Of a stretch of 64,000 nucleotides of DNA, positions 48,501 through 58,111 are shown one piece after another. The notes under the pieces were generated by a model, which was not told the DNA's origin, made no database searches, and worked only from the letters and a program-made list of their open reading frames with translations. Source of the stretch: Phoronis australis (Eukaryota > Phoronida > Phoronidae); NCBI GenBank assembly GCA_002633005.1, contig NMRA01000288.1, forward strand, positions 262,300 through 326,299, read 5' to 3'. Numbering within the stretch: position 1 is the stretch's first letter; the number at the start of each line of letters is the position of its first letter. A program made the position numbers and the translations under genes.

Positions 48501-51500
48501 CTCAAATAACAGCCATCATCTTTCCTCCTCCGACCCTATCCTCACCAGTGCAGGACAGGTGATTCTGACCAATCAGCAATCGTCCAACGACATGCAGTCA
48601 CATGGGAGTGTGGTCAGAATGCCCGTGGATACTGTTGTTGAGTCAATACCACCATCTCCGGGTCACATGCTTCAAAGTGAGGACTCCGTGATTCAGGTAC
48701 TCAATGATTACTTTTTTGGTTGTGAAAAAACTGTCATTGTTTACAGAAGAAATAGTATTGTTCATTGCCCCGAGACTTGAATCATTGTCTTGAAGTTATT
48801 TTTCAATTTTTTACTTGGCCTGATTATTGCACTAGAGATTACGTAGTTGTGCATGATTTCAACTGTTAAGAAATCATTAGTACTTACTTAGTAATCCTAA
48901 TTAAGCCCATAGGAAAAAGCATGTTTGGTAGGACATGAATTTTTGCATGTGGCTTCTTTAAGGTATACTCTTTTAAATGAAGCCTAATTTTTTTCTCAGA
49001 CTTACCGTTTTTGAGTTATTTGACTTTCAATTTCAAAAAAGAATTTCAAAAAAATGAAAAAAAATTGAAATTTTAGAAAATTTTATGGAATTTGTGAAAC
49101 TGCTCTGTTAAATGGAGTTTTGAACGGGCTTTCAGAAGATGTTTTTCATTTTTTCGCTAGGATATCTCTTTTTCAAATTATTCGGAATTTTTTGATGTCG
49201 CTGTTCCTTTGTTGACTGATTTGTGCTGCTATTTTTTTTGTTCACCTATTGTACAAGATTATAACGCATTTCTTACTCGTTTCTGACATCGTTATTTTTC
49301 ATGTTGTCACCATGTTCATCATCGCCACCATCATTATTATCGTCATCATTGTCATAGTCTACATTGCCATTTATCATTCAATAGTATTTTCAGTCAATTT
49401 TGCCATGTGTCGCTCCTCCAAATGCTTCCATTTTTAAAATGTTGCTTTTTTTGCATGAGGAGCTATCAAAAATAGGATTTATATTCATTATTTTTATTCA
49501 AAGATCAACAAAAGTTGAATAAAACGAAAACAATAATTTACAAAACTTTATCTTTTTATATTTTTTGTCGAATGTTTATGTCAAATGAAATTTGGGCAGA
49601 CCTATTTTTTATGTAACAGTTGTTGTTTTGATCTGGATTCTCTTTGAAGTCCTCTACAGCTGTGTGTCGTTAAAAATATATTAAGCTCTATAAAATAAAT
49701 AATAAAAAATTGTTCTTTATTTCCTAACCTGTACACATCACTTTAGTGTAGCTTATGAAAAAAGAACTGTTCTTTTTTCATAAGCTACACAACCTTATTT
49801 ATTACCGTGTTACCCAGGGAATAATTGCATGCGCTTTTATGTGCAACAACGTGGTGTTTCCACAAGATGTTTCTACTCAAATGTCCAGCATACAGACGCA
49901 TGCACCTAAACCATGCAGTTGAGCACAGTTCCACAACTGAGCGCATGTGCTCAATTGCGGGATTGTGCAGTAAGCTATTTTTAACCAAATGCCGTGGAAA
50001 CTTTTCAACAATTACCTCTTCTTTGAACAAAAAATGCTGCTTTTTCTCATCAATTCCCAAAAACAGAGCTGAACAATTATTTGTTTGCCTGATTTAGTTA
50101 CAGCAAACTTGTGTTATGTTTTGAACTGTCAGGATGAATCATTTTGAAAAAATGGCTTTATTCAGAAAGAAAACATGACTACAAGAGTAAGCGTTCACTA
50201 GTAGCAAAGAGGCACAAGTGAAGAGATGATATCAAATACGTGACAATAAAATGTCATAATGCGCAAATATACAAGGTTACACATTAACAGTATACAATAA
50301 CAAACAATTTTGTTCTATGGTTTTCAACTGTAAGTGTAAAATATATGCGACCTCCATTATCTTCCAGTTTGCCCGTCCACTGCAGCAGCCTATCTGTGTG
50401 AAGATATATGTTCCCGCGCCGACTGTGGCAGAAGTGTTCGACTGCAAGTGGCTGGATTGCGCGAGACAGTGCACCTCACTCAACGAGCTCGTTAACCATG
50501 TGAACGATGACCACGTCAAGCTAGGCAGTGGCAAAGAGGCAGAGTACAAGTGCTTTTGGAAGGAGTGCCCTCGCAAAGGGAAGGGCTTCAATGCCAGGTA
50601 GGCTTTTCAAGTTCCCATTCGGGAGCCGAGAAATGTAGCATGAAATACATTAGGATGTTGTCGCTTTAGTTCAGACTGTGGTTCTTAAGGTGTTGATATT
50701 TATGTGGCCGATTTCACAATGAAGAGGATATAATAATAATAATAATAATTAGTAGCAGTAGCAGTAGCAGTAGTAGTAGTAATATTAATAATAGTAGTAA
50801 TGATAACTTTATTGAACATGCCTGGTGAAGAGAATATTCTGTACTGTCTACGATGTGTATCAAAGTGATATGGTCTTGTTTAGTTGTCCAGAAGAATACG
50901 TACTTATAAAAGTGTTCAACATGTGCATTGCATAAAGTTGATATGTTTCATAGCTTTGTGTGGTCTTTTCCAGATACAAGATGCTGATCCACGTGAGAAC
51001 ACACACCAACGAGAAACCACACCGGTGCTCGACCTGTGGCAAGTGCTTTTCAAGGCTTGAAAACTTGAAAATACACACCCGATCCCATACTGGTGAGATA
51101 ACCTGTCACTCTGCAGCAATGAGCTGCCAGTGTGTTTAATTGTTAACTGTGTGGTCTATTTTGTGCATGTTGACAAATGTTTTTCAAGGATAAAGGGATT
51201 TTTCAATTTCACGTTTATGTAAGTGTTCCTTGAAATAAACGAAAACACCAATTATTGTGAATACGTTGGTTACATAGCTACATATTTTGTTGCATAGAAC
51301 CTCTATCTTTGGTGAAAACAATTGCTTGCACAAAACAGGTTTATTTTTAGTCATTGAATCTCATGTGGCTCTGTGCTTAGAATGTTCATTAGCGAGTCTT
51401 GCATCGTGCAAGACACACTTCTAATCAATGGGATACATTATGTGGTGGTGCTAATGAACATGTGCTCCTCTTTTAGCACGTGAATAGAACGAAAGCGGAA

Positions 51501-52397
51501 AACAGTTTGTCAGCACAGAGGCATCTGAGGGCCAATAGTCCCAGCTGCAGTGCTACTGTTTTTACACTAGCACCATGTAGTTGGTTTGAAGTTGCCCATT
51601 GTTAAGTTTCTAACGGGCAGTGTCTACTTTCTGTCTCTGTTTGCTGTTCTGTAGGTGAGCGTCCATACCTTTGCCCTGTGGAGGGTTGTAACAAGGCCTA
51701 CTCCAACTCTAGCGATCGCTTCAAGCACGTTCGCACTCATCAGGAGGAAAAGCCATACTGCTGCCGTATGCCCGGTTGTCGGAAGCGTTACACCGACCCA
51801 AGCTCACTACGTAAACATATCAAGACGAACAAGCACCAGTTTAGGGGCAGTTCCTTTCACGAGAATGATAAATTGAAATTACACACCAGTGCTGCGAACA
51901 GAACTTTTTTTAATGCCACAAAACCTGCCAATGCTGTGCTATTGGGCTCTGCCCTACGACAAAGAACTGTAATCCAGCAGCCAGCAGGAGTTTCTGGCAA
52001 CACAGCCGATGGTGCTTTCATCATGTATGCTCCGTCGGCTGGTCGAGAACTGCAGAAAGTAATATCACCCTCGGGTGCACGTCAGGTGAACATTGTATCA
52101 GTTCAAAATTCACTGCACCCTCCAACAGCAAATCCTTTGCTGTCGTCAACTATAAGGACGGGTGCAATGTCAACTCCGAAGAAGGACTCTCCATTAGCAT
52201 TGACAACGCATGTCAGTGTCATAGACTCTCCCATTAAAGACTTGTCATCTAGTTCAGAATCAAGTCTCATAGAGCATGTTACCAAGGATCAAGAAGTACC
52301 TCTCGATCTATCCACAAGTCCCAGCGCGGAAAATAATGTGCAGTCTAGGACTAGTTCTCATGGTCTTAAGTGGATGATAAAGTTATCGGATACGTGA
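42533..52397 (+). CDS. GLIS2: GLIS2-type Kruppel-like zinc-finger transcription factor, 5 coding exons
   Basis: CDS exons: 42533-42866, 48482-48696, 50368-50597, 50974-51092, 51655-52397; 1641 bases, 546 residues, all phases continuous. An in-frame TAA just precedes the ATG in unspliced sequence. The first 180 residues are acidic and Ser-rich. Five C2H2 fingers follow at about C209-H232, C245-H270, C278-H298, C306-H328 and C336-H360. [28 protein letters not shown] and [17 protein letters not shown] follow vertebrate GLIS2 rather than GLIS1/3, which read MRVHSGEKP. The C-terminal part is Ser/Thr-rich and ends with the CtBP-type motif PLDLS (515-519). It is a nuclear DNA-binding regulator, related to fly lame duck. 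Introns split finger 2 and the linker before finger 4. The 5' UTR may include upstream exons: an AG directly precedes GTATG at 42531. Confidence 0.92.
42867..48481. other. GLIS2 intron 1 (5.6 kb)
   Basis: No coding exon is supported. It contains the SINE-tail phrase GAGGGGAAAGGTGCCTGTG near 44052, a long inverted repeat (45795-46507), and an open frame at 47253-47714 with no recognised content. Length suggests a place for enhancers, but no specific site can be named. Confidence 0.5.
45795..46507. mobile_element. Foldback element with 189-bp inverted arms
   Basis: The left arm 45795-45983 (CATCCGTTGATAATGATGCA ... CAATTGC) is the reverse complement of the right arm 46319-46507 with few mismatches. 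Weaker pairing runs some 30 bases further inward. The loop of about 335 bases has no ORF. A non-autonomous long-TIR DNA element is likely; a target duplication was not clear. Confidence 0.75.
48697..50367. other. GLIS2 intron 2
   Basis: Very AT-rich (poly-A/T-like around 48990-49080) with a CATCATTATTATCGTC-type tract near 49320-49350 and the perfect palindrome at 49746-49790. No coding content seen. Confidence 0.5.
49746..49790. repeat. 45-base perfect palindrome
   Basis: A 22-base arm beginning GTGTAGCTTATGAAAAAAGA, a single T, then the exact complement. Such a structure suggests the joined ends of a foldback element. It lies within GLIS2 intron 2. Confidence 0.85.
50727..50815. repeat. 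AAT/AGT/AGC trinucleotide microsatellite with a TTTATT tail
   Basis: ATAATAATAATAATAATTAG runs into GCAGTAGCAGTAGTAGTAGT and then TGATAACTTTATTGAAC. The final phrase resembles LINE/SINE 3' tails, so the array may have grown from a retroelement tail. GLIS2 intron 3. Confidence 0.6.
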
Positions 52398-52570
52398 TGA
52401 CAGAAATTTTTAATTTGCGAGTTGTCTTCCTATTTGTAAATGGAAGTGGCTGCATTGAAGGAAGATTATCTAATGATGCCATTGTTCTTAAAGAACTGGT
52501 TTTTGTAGTCAAAAACCCCTTAAAGTTATGTATGACCTCATTGATAAGTCTGTTAGCCAAATATCTGCAA

Positions 52571-52576
52571 AATAAA
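52571..52576 (+). terminator. GLIS2: AATAAA poly(A) signal, GLIS2
   Basis: First canonical hexamer, 174 bases after the GLIS2 stop. A second AATAAA is at 52682-52687. Confidence 0.55.
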
Positions 52577-52869
52577 TTTTAACTTAGTGAAAGTATATTC
52601 TTCTGAAAGTTGGAAATATATAGAATTGATTTTTGACCAAGTCCACCATAAATTGGGTCACATGTAATGAAATTTAGGGAAAATAAAGGTATGTTCGTAG
52701 GAGAACAGCGTATTAATTAACATGACTAAATTTTGTTTACTGTAAATGTTGAGAAGTTAAATCTCAAAAATGCTGTTAATTTTATATATTAATTTGTTTT
52801 CTGCATCTTTTGAGTATTTTCATAGAAATCGTAAAAGTCCTATTTTTGCAAGCCCTTCAGGCATTAGTG

Positions 52870-52951
52870 GAACATTTTAAAGACCCAATCAGCCATTTCT
52901 GAGATATGGTGTTCCAAAGTTTGCCAAATTTGGACATTTTCCTAGGGTCTT
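52870..52951 (-). repeat. Dispersed repeat, copy 2
   Basis: Read on the minus strand: GACCCTAGGAAAATGTCCAA, then CATATCTCAGAAATGGCTGA. It matches the copy at 13139-13215 in reverse orientation. It lies just beyond the GLIS2 poly(A) signals. Confidence 0.6.
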
Positions 52952-53245
52952 ACATAACTTTAAAATTTATACACACCTCTTTTGGGTGAATTTGAGAGGA
53001 GTTCAAGAGGTTTAACTCTTTGTAATAGAGGACCTCCAGACGGAAATGGTTTCTCGTTACCCCAACCAATTCCTAATTGTTGTGCCAAAACAGAACTAAC
53101 ATCAATTTCTGTAACTTTTATAATGAAATTGATCAGCAAGTGGTAAATGTTGGTTAATAATGTGTTGTATCAATGCAAATAAATAAATTATTATGAAAAT
53201 CTGTGAGTATGGACATTTCTTTGCAACTTGAGAAGGCAGCAGTTG

Positions 53246-53332
53246 GATATAACATGACCACATTTTGAGAACCAGTTGATACCCTTTATTCTGTGGAAAA
53301 AACTGGTTCTCAAAATGGAGGCATGTTATATC
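53246..53332. repeat. Short inverted repeat, 32-base arms
   Basis: Arms 53246-53277 (GATATAACATGACCACATTT, then TGAGAACCAGTT) and 53301-53332 are near-complementary across a 23-base spacer. AACTGGTTCTCA recurs at 53444 and 58470. It lies between the convergent 3' ends of GLIS2 and PAM16; a transcribed hairpin is possible. Confidence 0.6.
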
Positions 53333-54397
53333 TATTACCACTTGGGAATGTAGATAATTCCACAATTTAGAAGTGTTATAAAATTATCTGCTAAAAGATA
53401 AACATTAGCAACAGAACTTCTGAAAACGTAATACTCTATGCAAACTGGTTCTCAGTGATGCCCAATGGAGCAACAGAGAAATTAAATTTTTATTATGGTC
53501 ATGGGTTTGGTACTGATTTACAAGAAGAGTAACTGACTAACAGTAATTCATTTAGAAACCCTAGCAGTGCAACCTTTAAAGACTTGTTTTGACTCATGTT
53601 TGGGCTGGAACCCTTTGTTTTTTCAAGTGATAAGAAAATGGATGGGAAGATTTACTGCCATTGCTTGCTGTATTTTGAAGTTTCCGACTGGCTTGACAGA
53701 ATCAGTGTTGCATGGGACTTGAACGGACAACCACAACCCATAATCAGCACAGATCGTCTTCGAAATGGTACATGAATCTGTGATTGCTGAGACATTCAAC
53801 TTGCTCTACCTTGCCATAGGGTTAACTTACAGTAATTTTATCTCGATCTGTATTGTTTTGATTCACACTCTGGTCTTACAGGTTTTGTATGTCCTTTCTC
53901 ACTAATTACTGCACCCAAAAACGGAAGATTTGTGCTCACGTTGAAAGTACTTTTCCCAGAGTTAAGAATTTATAGCGCATGCAGAAAAACAATAACGTAT
54001 ACGAATTGTAAGGCAAAAGAATAAAGAAAACCAAATGGGTCTGAACAAAATATTGAACACTGCCTGTAACAGTTGAAGCTGGTTAAAAAACAAAACCAAT
54101 GTGTACTATCAACAAATGAGTGCCGACACACCTTAAATGAAACACATCCTGTATAATTGTAACTTGCCCATCGGCACACCTTTAAGATTCCTTGTGTACT
54201 AGATGACTGAAATTGACAATGTCTGTATTGACATACTTAATTCTCCGCTGTACACTTCTGCATGTTAAGTCTAAATTATCACACAACGCTGCTTTGCAAA
54301 TCCGACTAGTCTCCCACTTGATTCCTTGATAATCTGAGTCACAATTCCTCCCAAAAAAATACTGTGGGCTGAATATCTATTGCCTTTGCACACGTTG
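53333..54397. other. Convergent spacer and probable PAM16 3' UTR
   Basis: No coding exon. Minus-strand AATAAA candidates lie at 53488-53493 and 53285-53290. Nothing else is recognised. Confidence 0.4.
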
Positions 54398-57331
54398 TCA
54401 TGAAGCTTGGTCCGAGGAAGTGTCTTTGGAGGATTTGCTTTGCTTCCCTATCTCCTCGTCTATTCTTTCTTTTGCTCGCACCACCTGAAAACAGATACAA
54501 AGTTCATTTTGTCTTGAGAAGCACTGGTTACCTAGAAAGGAACAATCAAATATTGAAGTGGTGTTTAAATATTTCCTCCCAGCTCAAGGCCTTAACATGG
54601 AAATCGTGAATCGGGCTGATCAACTCGAAACGCATGAGACTTATGTCCGAAAATTGATCTTGAGCACCCCCTTCACTACTACTGAATAAAAGATAGTGTG
54701 ATATTGTTGACACTCCACAGCATAGCAATAATTTCTACAAAAAAAAATATTTGGTACGGTGCCAATTTTGGGTATATTCTCATCAACTTTGTGCTGCACA
54801 TTGAGAATAAATTAATTTTAAGAAACAGTTGTGCGGAGCCTTAGGCTAAATTGTTTACTTCTGCCTTAAGTCCAAAAAAGGCGGCTAAAATTCAAATTAA
54901 ACACACATTAAATTTTTTAATGTTATACATTGAAATTAGCCATGACCTTTGACCAGGTTCACAAAATCCATAAAGCTGCTTGTCCTTGCATTATCTAACA
55001 AAATCGCAGATAATCTAATAGGGGGTCCTCAGAAAAAGAAGCATTGGCAATCAAATGTCTGTGTGTTGATGAAAAAATTCATAATTATTTGGAAACCTGT
55101 AAAACCTTGCCTAGTTTCAATTCCACATAGTAGGTCCGTCCCTAATTACAGAGCAGCACTCAAATCTCGATGTCTTTACCCACAATGCCACAATATGCGT
55201 AAGCACTATTGTAGCCTCGTTTTCACGCTCTCATATTATTTACAAGTTTTTCTCAAGTGTTTGCCCTCCAATGCCAACGAATCACTACTGCTGTGCTGTG
55301 GGTGGCAACTCTGACAGAAGACAGGTGGATAACTTGATAAATATGCATGGATGTGTGATGATAAGGTCTTTGCCTTCCCGACATCAATCAAGAAAATGCA
55401 GAGCGAGTGGATAAAGCAAGTTTGGAGAGTTAATTTTGAACCAAATAGAACTCTGTCCCTTTTCTGAATATACCTTTTCAGTTTTGATATTTTTAAACCA
55501 TTGAAATCAGAAACATTTCCACAGCTATACACCTTGACGGTTTCCAGAATGACCTATGATAACATTCTCGAAGGCACCAATGAAAACAATGCACTTTCTT
55601 AACTCCTGGACAAAGAAGAGTTCTATCGCTCAGTAATCTGGGATGGCCCTATTCAAAACCAGAATTTTCCTTGCCCTGATGGCAGTCGGTTTCTAAAACT
55701 ATAACAAACAAAAATATCATGGCTTGGAAAATTTTGATATAAATTTTCCTAGGCCCTGTTTAAGTAACAGCTACTGTGTTTATAATTTTGTTTAGGTGGT
55801 GAGTATGACGGAATTGTCCCTTTAAGAGGATGTTTAGCCAAATGCTTGGTTCAAAAAGACAGCACAGATTTGAGCCAGTACATTTTTTTAATCATATTCA
55901 GGATTTTGAATCAAATCAGTAAAAGAGCACTAGAAAACTCACCTTTGACTGCAGATAAAAGGAACCACCCTTGGACTTTTCATTCACGGCAAAAAGGTGG
56001 TCGTAATTTTTCTGAAGTTTCTCCACGTCATTGACGTTGTCCAAGTTCAAAATTTGTTTTGCTTCCTGCAAACGAAATGTGAAGATGAACAATCAAACAG
56101 GTCCCATTGTCACAGCAACAGTTTTCAGAAAAATTCAAGTATGGTTTATAATGATTACATGAAGTGAGAATAATAACGTGCATTTTGTGGTGAGTACATG
56201 GTCAAGATTAACCCGGAAAGCTTTGCTTGGTAAATAGAACCAACATAACAGAAACAAAGCTGCAGCTGCAAAATGTCAAAACTGAAACAAATTCATAGAC
56301 CATTTACCTGTAAAGTCATTCCCATATACAAATCGTTGGAAGCTGTTTTGGCTCCTTGAGACCCAGACTCTCTAGACCGCTTAGCAGCAGCTTGGCTGGC
56401 TGTGTACTCCTGTTTCAAGGCACGGGCAAAGGCACGACCCACAACTTGGGAGCCCACAACGATGATCTGAATTAGATGCTTGGCCTGAAAGAAAATTTGC
56501 AAATTGGCAAACATTAACACATTTGTGAGCAAGGGATGAAGTTCTTTCACACATGTGAGGAAAGACTGGAAAATATATTTTCTTACACACACTTTACTTG
56601 TGCTTTCAGAATTTAAATAAAATGTAAACAAACTGTAAAATGGGCCCCCGAGTCATTCTGCTTCTTTGTCAAATGCATAGTTATCAAAAAGAGTTAATGT
56701 TCCCACGTCAGGAGGAGGTAAGGTTTTCAGAGCCTTGCAGTGACCATTATGTGGGACCTTTTTGAGGTCTGGTAGCACACTGTGTATGCGCCATGAGTTC
56801 ACCACCAGGGATTTCAGTGTGACACCCTGGAATTCCCTACCCTGGGAGTTGCAGGGGCTTGGTGCTTTCAGCTGTAGCCTGCCAGTTTTGCAGTGATTGC
56901 ATCTACAGTTGCTGCCAGCAGGAATTATAGCATGTGTTGTGTCCTCACCAGGTCCCTGCACATCCCTCATGGAATTTATCAACTTGCTGGTGTTCTACCG
57001 TGTAACTCATCAATTTGTTTTAATATTTATTTAAATTTATTTAAATCCAAATTGTCAGTGATAGTAGTCCTCGAGTAGTGTTCCCTGTTTCTAAAATTGA
57101 CAACAAATGTTATATCTATCTACCTATGCCGATTACGGTAACAAGGTATTGCAACACAGAATGATGAATTAGATCATTCAACATTTTGATAACAGTGTCA
57201 ACTTGTATGGCGACACAATTATAGAACAATTAGTAAATTCAGAGATGTAAAGCTTTCAAACCGAATGGAAAGAGGACAAACAGAACAAGGCTCTTATTTA
57301 GATGATAACTTACCAAAACTGTGCCAGACAT
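54398..57331 (-). CDS. PAM16: Mitochondrial import motor subunit PAM16/TIM16 (Magmas), 4 exons
   Basis: Exons 57314-57331, 56308-56484, 55943-56065, 54398-54484 give 405 bases, 134 residues, with phase 0 at every junction. Residues 7-26 ([20 protein letters not shown]) match the hydrophobic N-terminal segment of PAM16. The degenerate J domain ([37 protein letters not shown]) is clear, and HPD is replaced by NEK as expected for the J-like regulator. PAM16 pairs with PAM14/DNAJC19 on the matrix side of TIM23 and restrains mtHsp70 ATPase stimulation. The start MSGTVL replaces the usual bare MA; an in-frame TAA lies upstream of the ATG. The last 15 residues are Ser-rich and not conserved. It is convergent with GLIS2 and divergent from LRRC59. 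Confidence 0.95.
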
Positions 57332-58111
57332 TTTCAGAAACTGCCACTTGAGAGTAAAGACTGAACACCGCAGCAGTTGACTTACTTATTTTATGGCTCA
57401 ACTCCTATGACAATCAAAGATTTCTAATTGTAGAAAACAGCCCAAAACGGGCTCTCTGTACAGTGTACACACGACTCTACACTCCTGTAGCGACGGGCCA
57501 CGCAACTTGATAAGAAATGACACTGTTGACCTCTGAAAAGGAACTTCACAGCATCTACCGCTCGAAAATCGGCATAAATGGGACAAAACACGAATTGAAA
57601 ATGAGCAGCTGATGAAAAGATCATGACATCATGTCTCATGAGACTTGAGATGACGAAACGCGACGTATCCGTTACATAAACTTGAAAGTTGTCAGTATTT
57701 AACCAGTTTAATAGTAGTTAATTTAAGTATCATGTTCACATGGATACCTTAACCTACCATTTGTGTTTTTATTTCATCGTTACTCCTTGAAATCCTAAAG
57801 CGCAAGGAGTGAAATGTGCTTCTCAGCTCCTTTCAAGGACTGCGCTCGGGCAATAACAATATTGAGAATTTTTGAAGAGAACATTAAAATTAATTTCGAA
57901 ATGTCACTGTTAACAGACTATGTGGTTCAAATGTATTGAAATTCGAGTTATATATCCATCAATGAATTATTACTTAATGAAAAGGAAAACAACACGAAAA
58001 ATTTCTTTATATTGTTGTTTTCTAACCACAGCTTTACGATTTCCGATTCGACGTGTACAAATTTTGAAACTGACAAGACTAAGTTGTTCTTAATAAGTTG
58101 ACTCATTCAAA
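57332..58111. promoter_or_regulatory. Divergent PAM16/LRRC59 promoter region
   Basis: 780 bases separate the start codons of two head-to-head housekeeping-type genes, so a shared bidirectional promoter is likely. The sequence is not GC-rich and no TATA box or other motif could be assigned with confidence. Confidence 0.45.

Noticed and set aside
56653-56982. Open frame of 109 codons on the minus strand in PAM16 intron 1
   Set aside because: Contains Cys/His residues but no known pattern, and the PAM16 exons join in phase without it. Possibly a decayed element.
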